A stretch of DNA of 64,000 nucleotides from Nitrospinaceae bacterium. GTDB lineage: Bacteria > Nitrospinota > Nitrospinia > Nitrospinales > VA-1. Positions 19,804-29,182 of the stretch are shown here, one piece after another (position 1 is the first letter of the stretch; each line of letters starts with the position of its first letter). The position numbers were made by a program, and so were the translations under genes. The notes under the pieces were generated by a model. That model was given only the letters and a program-made list of their open reading frames with translations, did no database searches and was not told the origin of the DNA. The DNA is taken from the NCBI GenBank assembly GCA_029261595.1, contig JAJDAZ010000026.1:85598-149597 (forward strand), written 5' to 3'.

Positions 19804-20343
19804 ATGCTTTTTGTCATTGACGAAATTCCCACAGCAGGTTTGAATTTCTCGGTGGTAAAGAAAAAGGAGGAGTTTGCTATTGATCCCCTGGAGTATTCTC
19901 TGGTCGGGGATATAGAGGTTGCGGGAACTCTTAGTTTGAGTGGAAAGGATGTTTATTTATCGGGTGCGATAAAAACAGAGTTGAAATTAAATTGCTCCCG
20001 TTGTCTGGAGCCTTTTCAGTTTCCGGTGGAAAGCAAAGTGACGGCTCATTTTGTTCCCCGAGAAGAACCTGATAAAGACTCTGTCGAGCATCCGGAAGTG
20101 GAGCTGTCCACTTCTGATATCGATATCGAATATTACGACGGGAACCGGGTTGATATCCATCAACCGGTCCATGATCAAATATTGCTGGCACTGCCCTTTG
20201 TGGCGGCTTGCCGAAAAGATTGCAAGGGGTTGTGTAGTGAATGCGGGGCCAATTTGAACAAGGGTCCTTGCGGCTGTAGCCCGGACGGTCCGGTGGATCT
20301 CCGGTTGGATGTTTTACGGTCTTTAAAAGAAAAGTTAAAGTGA
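19804..20343 (+). CDS. DUF177/YceD-family protein
   Basis: A 179-residue YceD-like protein, almost always encoded directly before rpmF, as here (54 bases). Cysteine motifs LNCSRCLEPF and CRKDCKGLCSECGANLN, plus CGC near the end, are the family's conserved metal-binding candidates. In plants and Escherichia coli, DUF177 proteins have been linked to 23S rRNA accumulation or ribosome assembly. The location at the head of the ribosomal-protein/fatty-acid cluster fits this. It starts with ATG and is likely the first gene of the transcript that continues to rnc. Confidence 0.9.
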   Translation: MLFVIDEIPTAGLNFSVVKKKEEFAIDPLEYSLVGDIEVAGTLSLSGKDVYLSGAIKTELKLNCSRCLEPFQFPVESKVTAHFVPREEPDKDSVEHPEVELSTSDIDIEYYDGNRVDIHQPVHDQILLALPFVAACRKDCKGLCSECGANLNKGPCGCSPDGPVDLRLDVLRSLKEKLK

Positions 20344-20397
20344 GTTTTGGTGGTGCAGGTTTTCAAGTCTGCGCCTGATTAAAGCTAAGGAGGAAAA

Positions 20398-20580
20398 ATG
20401 GCAGTACCAAAGAAAAAAATGTCAAAATCAAGACGGGGAATGAGGCGGTCGCATGACAAACTCAGCATGCCGTCCTTCAGTGAATGCCCTCAATGTCATG
20501 AGATCAAACGGCCACACCATATTTGTGCTCATTGCGGTTATTACAAAGGAAGAGAAATCATGGAAGTGGTGGAAGCCTGA
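20398..20580 (+). CDS. rpmF: 50S ribosomal protein L32
   Basis: A 60-residue ribosomal protein of the large subunit. It has the typical N terminus [20 protein letters not shown] and a zinc ribbon with C30-P-Q-C33 and C43-A-H-C46, so this is the zinc-binding (C+) form of L32. A strong AAGGAGG ribosome-binding site precedes ATG. It follows the DUF177 gene and leads into plsX after a 209-base gap, the conserved rpmF-plsX-fab order. Confidence 0.97.
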   Translation: MAVPKKKMSKSRRGMRRSHDKLSMPSFSECPQCHEIKRPHHICAHCGYYKGREIMEVVEA

Positions 20581-20789
20581 CTTGAGCTCCGGCAGTGACG
20601 CTGACGTTGTTATCAATGCCGTTTCAATAAAAATAGCGGCATTTTATGTTGGGTTTACAAAAGAGCCCGGCAAGCCGTTGCTCGTCCTGAATTGAACCAC
20701 CCTTTTTTCCAGGCAATTTCATTGCCCCGGCAAATCATTAAAATTTCTCGGTTGGTTCGTGTCTTTAAAAGCGGGGAGCCTCAACAAAA

Positions 20790-21920
20790 ATGAAAATAGC
20801 TGTCGATGCTATGGGAGGCGATCATGCTCCGGAAGCCATTGTGGAGGGGGCTGTCCTTGCCGCAAGAGAGTATGGTACAGAAATCATTCTGACCGGCCCC
20901 GCTGACCGGGTTCAGGAAGAGTTGGAAAAACACAAAGATCATTCCAGTTTACCCATTCGGGTGGAACACGCCGAGCAAGTCGTGGGAATGGATGAAGCTC
21001 CCGGCAAGGTGTTAAGGAATAAAAAGAAGTCCTCCATGAAAATCGGCGTGGACCTGGTGAAATCCGGGGAAGCTGCCGCTTTTGTCAGTGCCGGGAATAC
21101 AGGAGCCGTTCTCGCATATTGCACCATTATTTTACGCCCCTTGAAAGGCGTGGACCGACCCGCCATCGCCATACAGCTCCCGACCCTTAAGGGCACGTCC
21201 ATTCTTTTGGATGCAGGAGCAAACGTGGATTGTAAAACCACGCAACTGTTTCAGTTTGGAATCATGGGGCATGTTTTTGCCAAATACATCCTCGAAAAAG
21301 AAAACCCCGAGGTTGGCTTGTTGAGCATTGGTGAAGAGGACAGCAAGGGCAACGAAATAACCAAAGAAGTTTTTCAGATGTTGAAGAGCAGTCACATTAA
21401 CTTTATTGGCAACCTGGAAGGCAAGGAAGTCTACCGGGGCAATGCCGATGTAATTGTCTGTGACGGCTTCACCGGCAACGTGGCCCTCAAGATCAGCGAA
21501 AGCCTGGCCGAAATGATCGGTGCTAACTTGAAAAGTATATTTAAGACAAACTGGGCAAGTAAGCTGGGCTACTTTTTTCTGAAATCTCACCTGGAAGAGT
21601 TCAAAAAAAAAGTCGACTATTCCGAAACAGGAGGCGCTCCACTTTTAGGAATCAACGGGGTATGCATCATTGCCCACGGGAGTTCTTCGTCCAAGGCGAT
21701 CAAAAACGCCATTAAAGGGGCAAAGGATCTGATCGATAAAAAAATCAATCAACACATTCAGGATGACATTGAATTCAACCTTGAAGAGCGCAAGGGAGGA
21801 TTATGGAATTCGATCAAACACATCGCTTTTGGCGAAGAAGACAAGGACAATGGCAACGCCACTCCGGAACTTCAAGAACCAGCAGAAAGTAAAAAAGAAA
21901 CGTCCGACCCGGACTCTTAA
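20790..21920 (+). CDS. plsX: Phosphate acyltransferase PlsX
   Basis: Converts acyl-ACP to acyl-phosphate, the acyl donor for PlsY in phospholipid synthesis. It is a peripheral membrane enzyme. The family opening KIAVDAMGGDHAP is followed by VSAGNTGA, LDAGANVDCK, LLSIGEEDSKGNE and VCDGFTGNVALK, and near the end by GAPLLGINGVCIIAHGSS. At 376 residues it is about 30 longer than usual because of an acidic, low-complexity C-terminal tail (EEDKDNGNATPELQ and on). It lies directly upstream of fabH, with a 20-base gap. Confidence 0.97.
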   Translation: MKIAVDAMGGDHAPEAIVEGAVLAAREYGTEIILTGPADRVQEELEKHKDHSSLPIRVEHAEQVVGMDEAPGKVLRNKKKSSMKIGVDLVKSGEAAAFVSAGNTGAVLAYCTIILRPLKGVDRPAIAIQLPTLKGTSILLDAGANVDCKTTQLFQFGIMGHVFAKYILEKENPEVGLLSIGEEDSKGNEITKEVFQMLKSSHINFIGNLEGKEVYRGNADVIVCDGFTGNVALKISESLAEMIGANLKSIFKTNWASKLGYFFLKSHLEEFKKKVDYSETGGAPLLGINGVCIIAHGSSSSKAIKNAIKGAKDLIDKKINQHIQDDIEFNLEERKGGLWNSIKHIAFGEEDKDNGNATPELQEPAESKKETSDPDS

Positions 21921-21940
21921 CACATCACACTTCTTAATCC

Positions 21941-22942
21941 ATGCCAGAACACTCCATGTGCCAGGCTGAAATAGCCGGAACGGGCTCCTATCTGCCTGAG
22001 ACTATTTTGACCAACTTCGACCTGGAAAAAAAGTTGAACACGTCCGATGAATGGATACGCACCCGAACGGGGATCGTCGAAAGGCGGATTGCCGGTAAAG
22101 AGGAGTCGTCTTCGGTTTTGGCGGCGCATGCGGCCCGCAAAGCTTTGGAATCGGCAAACATAAAGCCGGAGGAGGTGGATATCATCATTGTCTGCACCTC
22201 CACGCCAGACATTCTTTTCCCCTCCACCGCCTGTTTTGTGCAAAAAGAAATCGGTGCGACCCGTTCGGCGGCTTTTGATATTTCTGCCGTGTGCTCCGGA
22301 TTTGTATACGGTTTGTCCATTGCCGAGCAATACATTAAAAGCGGCCGTTACCGGAATGTTCTGGTGATAGGCAGTGAAGTCAACTCACGAATCGTCGATT
22401 GGACCGACCGAAGCACCTGCATTTTGTTCGGAGATGGGGCCGGAGCAGTCGTCCTGAAACGAAAAGAATCCACCGAATCGTGTGGTCTCCTGTCTTCCCA
22501 CATCTATTCCGATGGAAATTTATCCAGCCTGATTGAAGTACCTAAAGCGATAGGACGCTCCAATGGTTTGGGGGACAACGACAATCCGGATAAATTTCAT
22601 ATTAGAATGTCCGGCAATGCCACGTTTAAAGTCGCTGTGAAACGAATGACCGAAGTCTGCCTGGAAGCCCTGGAATATAACGGGCTCAGCAAAGAGGATG
22701 TCGATCTGATCGTTCCTCATCAGGCCAACCAGAGAATCATCGACGCGGTTTTAAAGAAACTGGAAATTTCATCAGAGAAAGTCTTCATCAACATTCACAA
22801 ATACGGCAACACGTCAGCGGCTTCCATACCCATCGCGCTGGATGAAGCCAAAAGGGCAGGGCGCATACAGCCCGGATGCCTGATGCTGGTCATGGTGGTT
22901 GGCGCAGGCCTGACCTGGGGAGCGGCGGTGGTCCGATGGTAG
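21941..22942 (+). CDS. fabH: 3-oxoacyl-ACP synthase III
   Basis: Starts fatty-acid synthesis by condensing acetyl-CoA (or another short acyl-CoA) with malonyl-ACP. The 333-residue thiolase-fold enzyme has catalytic Cys118 (ISAVCSG), His260 (VPHQANQRI) and Asn290 (HKYGNTSAAS), with the FabH hallmark GTGSYLPE near the start. A second ATG at 21956 would give the more typical N terminus MCQAEIAGTGSYLP and is an equally good start. Its stop overlaps the start of fabD by seven bases, so the two are translationally coupled. Confidence 0.97.
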   Translation: MPEHSMCQAEIAGTGSYLPETILTNFDLEKKLNTSDEWIRTRTGIVERRIAGKEESSSVLAAHAARKALESANIKPEEVDIIIVCTSTPDILFPSTACFVQKEIGATRSAAFDISAVCSGFVYGLSIAEQYIKSGRYRNVLVIGSEVNSRIVDWTDRSTCILFGDGAGAVVLKRKESTESCGLLSSHIYSDGNLSSLIEVPKAIGRSNGLGDNDNPDKFHIRMSGNATFKVAVKRMTEVCLEALEYNGLSKEDVDLIVPHQANQRIIDAVLKKLEISSEKVFINIHKYGNTSAASIPIALDEAKRAGRIQPGCLMLVMVVGAGLTWGAAVVRW

Positions 22943-23877
22943 GCATCGCTTATATTTTTCCGGGGCAGGGCTCCCAGTTTGTAGGAATGGGAAAAGAATT
23001 TTACGACACCGTTCCGGTGGCCCGCGACATGTATGATCAGGCCAGCGATGCTCTCGGGGTGGATATAAAATCCATTTGTTTTAATGGCCCGGAAGAAGTA
23101 TTGAATCTCACTGAAAACACCCAGCCCGCCATCCTCATCCACAGTATAATAGCCTTGAAAATGCTGAGGGAACATGATACTAATTGCATACTGGCGGCGG
23201 GTCATAGTTTGGGAGAATTCTCCGCACTGGTAGCGGCGGGGGCAATAAGTTTTCTCGATGCTGCGCGGCTTGTTCAGCTTCGTGGGCGCTTTATGCAGGA
23301 GGCGGTTCCTGTCGGCGTGGGTTCCATGGCCGCCATCATTGGAATGTCGGCGGACGCTATTCAGACGCTTTGTGAAGAGGCTTCTACCGATGACAGTCAG
23401 GTTCAACTGGCCAACTTGAACAGCCCCGAGCAGACGGTCATTGCCGGGCATAAGGAGCCGGTCGAAAAGGTCGCCAGTCGAGCTAAAGAGTCGGGAGCGA
23501 AAAAGTCAATCATTTTGCCCGTCAGCGCACCTTTTCATTGTTCCCTGATGAAGCCAGCCGAAATCAAGTTGCAAAAGGAACTTGAAACAACGAGTATTCA
23601 GGATCTGTCCTTTCCTGTCATCACCAATGTCGATGCGAAACCCAACACCAGCGGTGAAGAGGCTAAAATTGCTTTAAGGAAGCAAGTGTGCGGTTCGGTG
23701 AGATGGGTGGAAACCATGCAGTGCATTGTGGACCAGGGAATTCATACGGTGGTTGAATTGGGTCCTGGAAAAGTTCTTTCCGGCCTGATGAGGCGGTTTG
23801 ATAAAAGCATAAATTGTCATCAAGTACACGATCCTGAATCATTGGAAAAAACGGTATCTGCGCTCAAACAAATTTAG
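22936..23877 (+). CDS. fabD: Malonyl-CoA:ACP transacylase
   Basis: Loads malonyl groups from CoA onto the acyl carrier protein. I start it at ATG 22936, which sits inside the fabH stop (ATGGTAG). This gives 313 residues and the standard beginning MVGIAYIFPGQGSQ; an upstream frame extension is shadow sequence. The catalytic serine is S91 in GHSLGEFSAL, with R116 in LRGRFMQEA and His201 in VSAPFHCSLM. All active-site residues are present. It is coupled to fabH and followed by fabG after 22 bases. Confidence 0.97.
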   Translation: MVGIAYIFPGQGSQFVGMGKEFYDTVPVARDMYDQASDALGVDIKSICFNGPEEVLNLTENTQPAILIHSIIALKMLREHDTNCILAAGHSLGEFSALVAAGAISFLDAARLVQLRGRFMQEAVPVGVGSMAAIIGMSADAIQTLCEEASTDDSQVQLANLNSPEQTVIAGHKEPVEKVASRAKESGAKKSIILPVSAPFHCSLMKPAEIKLQKELETTSIQDLSFPVITNVDAKPNTSGEEAKIALRKQVCGSVRWVETMQCIVDQGIHTVVELGPGKVLSGLMRRFDKSINCHQVHDPESLEKTVSALKQI

Positions 23878-23899
23878 TATGACTCGAAGGTAATTTTGG

Positions 23900-24640
23900 A
23901 TGGAACTTAAGGATCGTTTGGCTTTAATCACAGGAGGCGCCCAGGGAATTGGCCTGACCATTGCCGAAGAACTCGCCGGAGAAGGGGCGCATGTGATTCT
24001 TGGCGATGTGAATCAGGAGGGAGCGCAAAAGGCCGCAGACAGCATCAAGGAAAAAGGCGGGAACGCCTCGGCGGTTCGCCTGGATGTGTCCAACGCGGAG
24101 CAGGTTCAGGAAATTTTCAATTCCATTTCAAAAGAACACAAACCGCTGGATATTCTGGTGAACAATGCCGGTATCACCCGCGATGGGTTGATGGTTCGCA
24201 TGAAGGAGTCGGATTGGGATCTGGTTCTGGCGATCAACCTTAAAGGAAGTTTTCTCTGTAGCCAGCAGGCCATCAAACAAATGATGAAGCAAAAGAAAGG
24301 AACTATTGTTAATATAGCTTCCATCGTTGGCGTGATGGGAAATTTTGGCCAGGCAAACTATTCCGCTTCCAAAGCAGGGATCATCGGGCTCACCAAAACG
24401 ACGGCTCGTGAATCCGCCGCACGAGGTATCACGGTGAATGCGGTGGCTCCGGGGTTTATTGACACCGAGATGACCCGTGTTCTGGAAGAGACAGTTAAAG
24501 AAAAGCTCATCGAACAAATTCCCCTGGCTCGTTTGGGTTTGCCTGAAGATATAGCTCGTTGTGTTGGTTTCTTAGTCTCAGACCGGGCAAATTATATTAC
24601 CGGTCAGGTAATTAATGTTAATGGTGGTATGTTGATGTAA
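23900..24640 (+). CDS. fabG: 3-oxoacyl-ACP reductase
   Basis: NADPH-dependent short-chain dehydrogenase that reduces the beta-keto group in each elongation round. The 246 residues contain the cofactor loop TGGAQGIG (11-18), NNAG at 88-91, and the catalytic triad S141, Y154 and K158 (NYSASKAG). The FabG-type ending NVNGGMLM confirms the subfamily. It is placed in the usual position between fabD and acpP on the same transcript. Confidence 0.97.
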   Translation: MELKDRLALITGGAQGIGLTIAEELAGEGAHVILGDVNQEGAQKAADSIKEKGGNASAVRLDVSNAEQVQEIFNSISKEHKPLDILVNNAGITRDGLMVRMKESDWDLVLAINLKGSFLCSQQAIKQMMKQKKGTIVNIASIVGVMGNFGQANYSASKAGIIGLTKTTARESAARGITVNAVAPGFIDTEMTRVLEETVKEKLIEQIPLARLGLPEDIARCVGFLVSDRANYITGQVINVNGGMLM

Positions 24641-24663
24641 CACCTTTCAGGAGTTTTAAAATT

Positions 24664-24897
24664 ATGTCCGTTGAAGAAAAAGTTAAAGAGATAATCGTTG
24701 ACCAGCTGGGCGTTGATGAAAAACAAGTATCGCCGCAAGCTTCCTTTATTGATGATCTGGGAGCGGATTCGCTGGACACGGTCGAACTGGTAATGGCTCT
24801 TGAAGAGGAATTTGATATCGAGATTCCCGATGAGGAAGCGGAGAAAATCGCTTCGGTTGAAAATGCCATTGATTATATTAAGAATCACACCAATTGA
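24664..24897 (+). CDS. acpP: Acyl carrier protein
   Basis: A 77-residue acidic four-helix carrier of growing acyl chains. Ser36 in [18 protein letters not shown] is the 4'-phosphopantetheine attachment site. Upstream CAGGAG gives a good ribosome-binding site 10 bases from ATG. Its position between fabG and fabF is the classic order, and high expression relative to neighbours is expected for this family. Confidence 0.98.
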   Translation: MSVEEKVKEIIVDQLGVDEKQVSPQASFIDDLGADSLDTVELVMALEEEFDIEIPDEEAEKIASVENAIDYIKNHTN

Positions 24898-24927
24898 TTT
24901 CATCACCTCCGAATTATTTTGGGCTCC

Positions 24928-26166
24928 ATGAAAAGACGCGTTGTAGTCACCGGGATGGGAATCATCTCCCCATTGGGAATCGGGCTTAAAGATAATTGGG
25001 CGGCGATTACCGAAGGCAGGTCGGGGGTAGGACTTATCAGTAAGTTTGATACCGATTCTTTCCCCGTTAAAATTGCCGGTGAGGTCAAAGATTTCACCCC
25101 GGAAGATTACATCGGTCATAAAGATGTGAAAAAAATGGATACCTTTATCCATTTTGCTCTTGTCAGCAGCCAACTTGCCCTGAAGGATTCCGGATACGAG
25201 GTCACCGAACAGAACGCCGAAAGAACCGGGGTTCTGGTCGGAGTCGGTCTGGGGGGGCTTCCTGCCATCGAAAAATATCACGACATTTATAAAGAAAAGG
25301 GCGTCCGCAAAATCACTCCCTTCTTTATCCCCATGTTGATCACGAATCTGGCCTCCGGGCAGATTTCGATCCATACCGGCGCTAAGGGTCCCAACACCTG
25401 CGTTTCGACAGCCTGTGCCACAGGGACTCATTCCATAGGTGATGCGGCCAAACTGATTCAATACGGGGAAGCCGATGCGATGATCGCCGGCGGAACCGAG
25501 GCTGTGATCACGCCCCTCGGTGTAGGTGGCTTCGCCGCAGCGAAAGCCCTGTCCACCCGAAATGACGATCCCCAGGGAGCCAGTCGGCCCTTTGACAAAG
25601 ACCGCGATGGTTTTGTGATCGGCGAAGGGTGTGGAGTGGTGGTACTTGAGGAATTGGAGATGGCGAAGAAAAGGGGCGCAAAAATCTATGGGGAAATTGC
25701 CGGATATGGCCTCAACAGCGACGCCTATCATATCACCGCCACAGACCCGGAAGGAAAAGGCGCGGCCCGGTGTCTGAATCTCGCGTTAAAAAGCGGCGAA
25801 ATCAATGCGGAAGATATTGATTATATTAATGCTCACGGTACTTCCACTGGCGCAGACGCCACAGAAACCACCGCCATCAAATCGGTATTCGGAGACCATG
25901 CGCGGAAACTGGCGGTCAGCTCCACGAAATCCATGACCGGGCATCTTTTGGGAGCCGCAGGCGGGGTGGAGGCTATTTTTAGTCTCATGGCCTTGCACAA
26001 GGGGGTGATCCCCCCTACAATAAATTACGCCACTCCTGATCCTGAGTGTGACCTGGATTATGTCCCCAATCAGGCGCGGGAGAAAAAGATAAATTATTCC
26101 CTGTCAAATTCCTTCGGCTTTGGAGGAACCAACGGGGTTCTGATATTTAAGAAATGGATGAACTGA
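24928..26166 (+). CDS. fabF: 3-oxoacyl-ACP synthase II
   Basis: Elongating condensing enzyme of type II fatty-acid synthesis. From ATG 24928 it is 412 residues, beginning [11 protein letters not shown] as expected; a TTG three codons upstream is less likely. Catalytic Cys163 lies in [12 protein letters not shown], with the two histidines in [13 protein letters not shown] and TGHLLGAAG. The C-terminal [10 protein letters not shown] loop is intact. The stop is 15 bases before the rnc start, so the cluster continues into RNA processing. Confidence 0.97.
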   Translation: MKRRVVVTGMGIISPLGIGLKDNWAAITEGRSGVGLISKFDTDSFPVKIAGEVKDFTPEDYIGHKDVKKMDTFIHFALVSSQLALKDSGYEVTEQNAERTGVLVGVGLGGLPAIEKYHDIYKEKGVRKITPFFIPMLITNLASGQISIHTGAKGPNTCVSTACATGTHSIGDAAKLIQYGEADAMIAGGTEAVITPLGVGGFAAAKALSTRNDDPQGASRPFDKDRDGFVIGEGCGVVVLEELEMAKKRGAKIYGEIAGYGLNSDAYHITATDPEGKGAARCLNLALKSGEINAEDIDYINAHGTSTGADATETTAIKSVFGDHARKLAVSSTKSMTGHLLGAAGGVEAIFSLMALHKGVIPPTINYATPDPECDLDYVPNQAREKKINYSLSNSFGFGGTNGVLIFKKWMN

Positions 26167-26181
26167 TTTTTTTCGGGTTAC

Positions 26182-26889
26182 ATGGTAATAAAGGAACGCC
26201 AGGAAGAACTGGCCAAATTACAGGAAACGCTTGGCTATTTTTTCAAAGACGTCAAGCTTCTCAATAAAGCCCTGACGCACAAATCATTTGTGAATGAAAC
26301 GGGAGAGGACCTCAAACATAACGAACGCTTTGAGTTTCTTGGAGATTCCGTTCTCGACCTGATTGTCAGCGAATACATGGTTCGCACCTACAGCGATTTT
26401 AATGAAGGCGTGCTGTCAAAAATCAGAGCCGGGGTGGTGAATGAGTCCTGCCTGGCCAAACTTGCCGGAAATATTGATTTGGGCACTTATCTTCTGCTCG
26501 GCAGGGGCGAGGATATGTCGGGCGGCAGAAGCAAACCGTCGCTTTTGGCAAATGCTTTCGAGGCACTGGCAGGGGCGATCTATTACGACAGTGATTTGGA
26601 CACGGCGACGAAAATATTGCTTCCCAGCATCAAAGCAGAAGTGAACCGGTTCATAGAAACCCCAGAGTCCAGGGATTATAAAAGCGATTTGCAGGAATAC
26701 ACGCAAAACAAACTGACGTGCATTCCGTCTTACAAGGTTGCCAAAGAAACCGGACCCGACCACGAAAAGCAGTTTGAGGTTGTCGTCACGGTGAAAGACA
26801 TGAAGTGGGGAACCGGAAAGGGGCGGAGCAAAAAAGAAGCCGAACAGACGGCGGCAAAAATAGCGTGGGAAGAATTTGTTAAAACTTAA
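26182..26889 (+). CDS. rnc: Ribonuclease III
   Basis: Double-strand-specific endoribonuclease that processes rRNA precursors and structured mRNAs. The 235 residues include the signature NERFEFLGDSVLDL (47-60), whose acidic residues bind Mg2+, with matching downstream acidic residues in LANAFEALAGAIYYD. A C-terminal double-stranded-RNA-binding domain follows (about 160-233, with YKVAKETGPDHEKQFEVVV and KGRSKKEAEQTAAKIAW). Length and domain order are standard. It is the last of the rpmF-to-rnc run. Confidence 0.97.
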   Translation: MVIKERQEELAKLQETLGYFFKDVKLLNKALTHKSFVNETGEDLKHNERFEFLGDSVLDLIVSEYMVRTYSDFNEGVLSKIRAGVVNESCLAKLAGNIDLGTYLLLGRGEDMSGGRSKPSLLANAFEALAGAIYYDSDLDTATKILLPSIKAEVNRFIETPESRDYKSDLQEYTQNKLTCIPSYKVAKETGPDHEKQFEVVVTVKDMKWGTGKGRSKKEAEQTAAKIAWEEFVKT

Positions 26890-26931
26890 CCGGGTCATCA
26901 TTCTTTACTGCAAGACAGGAGATCAGCTTTT

Positions 26932-27174
26932 ATGAGTGCAACAAAAGCCAAATTTTGTATCGGTCATCTGATTCATCATAAAATATTCGATTATCGGGGC
27001 ATCATCGTGGGCGTGGACCTCGAATTCAACAACTCCGATGAATGGTATGAGAAGGTCGCTAAAAGCAATCCTCCCAAGGACCAGCCCTGGTACCACGTCC
27101 GTGTCCATAACGGCGCAAATTATACCTATGTGGCCGAGCGGAATCTGGAAATCGATCAGGTGGTTTTAAACTGA
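26932..27174 (+). CDS. HspQ/YccV-like (hemimethylated-DNA-binding family) protein
   Basis: An 80-residue beta-barrel protein of the YccV/HspQ family. Diagnostic segments are FCIGHLIHHKIFDYRGIIVGVDLEF, given here only by its ends FCIGHLIHH and GIIVGVDLEF, then QPWYHVRVHN and YVAERNLE. In enterobacteria HspQ modulates Lon-mediated proteolysis and DnaA stability. Whether that role holds in this organism is unknown. It starts 42 bases after rnc and is followed by a convincing terminator, so it could be the last gene of that transcript. Confidence 0.85.
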   Translation: MSATKAKFCIGHLIHHKIFDYRGIIVGVDLEFNNSDEWYEKVAKSNPPKDQPWYHVRVHNGANYTYVAERNLEIDQVVLN

Positions 27175-27236
27175 CGGATGAATTGGGCAGTCTAGTGGGT
27201 TCAATAATTTTGCCATAAACGGCACATGAGTATTCA

Positions 27237-27258
27237 GGCTCCGGTGACTACCGGAGCC
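27237..27258 (+). terminator. Rho-independent terminator
   Basis: GGCTCCGGT and ACCGGAGCC form a perfect 9-bp GC-rich stem around a GACT loop, followed by TTTGTCGTTT. It lies 62 bases after the HspQ-like gene and ends the fab-rnc transcript. It also falls inside the only upstream extension of the next gene, which argues for that gene starting later, at 27322. Confidence 0.85.
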
Positions 27259-27321
27259 TTTGTCGTTTCAAACCCACTGATATTTTTATTCATAATCGCG
27301 AAGAAATGTACACGAGGAAAA

Positions 27322-27699
27322 ATGGACCGCGCTCAATTTGAAAATCTATGGTTTTTAGGAAACGTAAGAATATCCGTTGACGATAAAAAGGCGGTCGTTG
27401 CCGTCTGGCAGGGACATCTGGGCAAGGGCAAAAAACGCAAGTTGATTCGAGGAGGCCTTTATACCCTGACCCTTATGGGCATTGGAATCTGGATCATGAC
27501 CAAAGCCGAATTTGAGTTGAGCCCTGTGGAGATTGGGGTTTCCTGGTGGGGAGCGGTCCTCTTCGTCCTTGCCGCAGGAATTCCTTTCCTCATGAAAAAC
27601 TCCGCCTCGCAAGCGGTTAAAAACAGTATCATCCGTGACCCGGAATTTTATAATTTAGCACAAGAGCTGGAAGTGTTTGAACTGGAAGAGTATGAATAG
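27322..27699 (+). CDS. Small two-pass membrane protein, unknown
   Basis: A 125-residue protein from ATG 27322, preceded by ACGAGGAAAA. A longer reading from 27226 would run through a terminator hairpin and is rejected. After about 45 soluble residues it has two membrane segments (near LYTLTLMGIGIWIM and WWGAVLFVLAAGIPFL) and an acidic C terminus. I do not recognise a family. It is bounded by a terminator upstream and a MITE-like repeat downstream, so it is probably a single-gene unit. Confidence 0.7.
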   Translation: MDRAQFENLWFLGNVRISVDDKKAVVAVWQGHLGKGKKRKLIRGGLYTLTLMGIGIWIMTKAEFELSPVEIGVSWWGAVLFVLAAGIPFLMKNSASQAVKNSIIRDPEFYNLAQELEVFELEEYE

Positions 27700-27727
27700 A
27701 ATAAATGGCACAGATAAAAACTTTGTA

Positions 27728-27984
27728 ACCGCAAAGGCGCAGAGGACGCAAAGAAAACCGTAAGAAAAAATTGGAGAAGATTAACAGGATCAACGGGATG
27801 AAAATAAATCCTTTCAGACGCTTAACCACAGATGGACACAGATAAACACAGATGAGGGGAAAAGCAGGCTCCCCATTCCGCGAAGTACCCGTGCCGGGCA
27901 TGAAGGCAAAGGTGAAATATCACAAGGATTAGGTGAGGGTAGTAAGGGATTTTGGTTTCTTTGCGTCCTCTGCGCCTTTGCGGT
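27728..27984. mobile_element. MITE-like element with 29-bp perfect inverted ends
   Basis: The outer 29 bases (starting ACCGCAAAGGCGCAGAGG) at 27728-27756 are repeated exactly in inverse orientation at 27956-27984. Inside are AACCACAGATGGACACAGAT-type tandem words (27825-27857) and no coding frame. The whole unit is 257 bases. This combination of CGCAAAGGCGCAGAGG ends and ACAGATGAACACAGAT cores is a familiar dispersed repeat in several bacterial phyla (recalled). It is interpreted as a non-autonomous mobile element. Confidence 0.75.
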
Positions 27985-28034
27985 AAAAATAGGCTTTTGA
28001 TTTTTAATTTTATCAAAGCGTCAAAAGGAAACGA

Positions 28035-28409
28035 ATGAGCAAAAGCACCACCACCTATTGGAATGTATTGAGCGCAGAAAACGCCGGCAAATGGGAGCCC
28101 ATTGAAGGATCGGATGGGATGCTTGAGCAATTGACACTGGCTATGGATGAAGTGACCGGTGATTACACCCGGCTGACTCGTTTCAAAGCCGGGGCGGATA
28201 CGAAAAAATTCGGCAGTAAGTCGCACGATTACCCTGAAGAGATTTATATTATAAAAGGCCGACTCTATGATGAAGCTTTCGATATGTGGTTGGAAGCGGG
28301 TCATTATGCCAGCCGACCACCGGGTGAAGTGCATGGACCCTTTATCTGTGAAGAAGAATGCCTGGTCATGGAAGTCTCGTTTCCCAGTCAAGCGGGAAGG
28401 GCCACTTAA
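28035..28409 (+). CDS. Cupin-fold protein
   Basis: A 124-residue single-domain protein whose central SHDYPEEIYIIKGRLYDE and ASRPPGEVHGPF match the two cupin motifs (HxxxE-like metal ligands, then a PG..H strand). Here the His and Glu residues of the first motif are H-D-Y-P-E-E and the second motif's His is in GEVHGPF. It resembles ChrR-like or DUF4437-type cupins that bind Zn or Fe. No sigma factor or regulatory partner lies next to it. Substrate unknown. Confidence 0.8.
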   Translation: MSKSTTTYWNVLSAENAGKWEPIEGSDGMLEQLTLAMDEVTGDYTRLTRFKAGADTKKFGSKSHDYPEEIYIIKGRLYDEAFDMWLEAGHYASRPPGEVHGPFICEEECLVMEVSFPSQAGRAT

Positions 28410-28525
28410 CAATCGCATCAAAATAATTTCAATTTTTAGCAGAATTTTCATTCGGTAATCTACGTAGGATCGAGGGTATTTTCCGATCCATATGAACAAT
28501 ATTGGATGTTTCCTAAGGACATTGT

Positions 28526-29131
28526 ATGAGCAGTGAAAAAGAATTGGCTCTACATTACATAGACAAAGTTCATATGTCTCTGCTTGAAACCGGGAAGGCG
28601 ATTAATCGATACGCGATGTATGTGGTGACAACTAGTTTACTATTAATGGCGCTAGGAACTGGTCTCTTGGACGTCGGGAAAACCATTTCTATTTCAGGTC
28701 TCAGTATTAGTATACCCTCTTGGGTAATTTCCTATGTTGGAGCTTGGATACTTATTTTTTTTTACGGGAGTTTTCTTGGCTTAATTAATCATGAAAATTG
28801 GCTTTATAAAGTAGTTATACGGTTGTACAGAAGTATTGGATTTTCGGATGAAAGCATGGAGAGTCACTCGGAAAATACTTTGGAGTACCCTGGAGTTCTT
28901 ACAATAAGCGCTAGTAAGCGTAGTCTTGGGAAAGCACATTCCCCTTTTATCATACTTTATGCGGGGGTTTTAATACTTTTCCCGATGGTTGCCGAAGTAT
29001 ATGTTGCATATAAGCTCCTAGTTTCCCAGAATTATTCGTTGTTGATGATCTTTTCTTTTTGTTTAATATTTCTAATTGGGTTCACCCATTTTGTCGGCCT
29101 GTTTCAATCTTTCCGTAGGTTGAAAAAGTAA
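28526..29131 (+). CDS. Multi-pass membrane protein, unknown
   Basis: A 201-residue protein with four predicted membrane segments (about residues 30-50, 63-85, 140-160, 170-193). A short soluble helix lies in front of the first, and a loop of about 45 residues lies between the second and third. It is preceded by a CTAAGGAC box before ATG. The AT-rich composition differs from the radical SAM gene that follows. It is similar in character to the membrane genes at 8896 and 15615, but no clear sequence match is visible. Function not recognised. Confidence 0.7.
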   Translation: MSSEKELALHYIDKVHMSLLETGKAINRYAMYVVTTSLLLMALGTGLLDVGKTISISGLSISIPSWVISYVGAWILIFFYGSFLGLINHENWLYKVVIRLYRSIGFSDESMESHSENTLEYPGVLTISASKRSLGKAHSPFIILYAGVLILFPMVAEVYVAYKLLVSQNYSLLMIFSFCLIFLIGFTHFVGLFQSFRRLKK

Positions 29132-29182
29132 ACGGATAAACTATTCACTAAGAACTCGGATTTTGTTTAAATTTATGAAATC

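Noticed and set aside
22876..22935. Upstream extension of fabD by 20 codons
   Set aside because: It overlaps fabH coding sequence and precedes the canonical MVGIAYIFPGQGSQ start at 22936.
24604..25731. 375-codon open frame opposite acpP and fabF
   Set aside because: It is antisense to two certain genes, has no family resemblance or ribosome-binding site, and its content follows the codon pattern of fabF.
27226..27321. Upstream extension of the small membrane-protein gene
   Set aside because: It includes a strong terminator hairpin; ATG 27322 has a ribosome-binding box and better fits.
27822..28499. 225-codon minus-strand frame spanning the MITE-like element and the cupin gene
   Set aside because: It crosses repeat DNA and is antisense to a recognisable cupin; translation has no domain.
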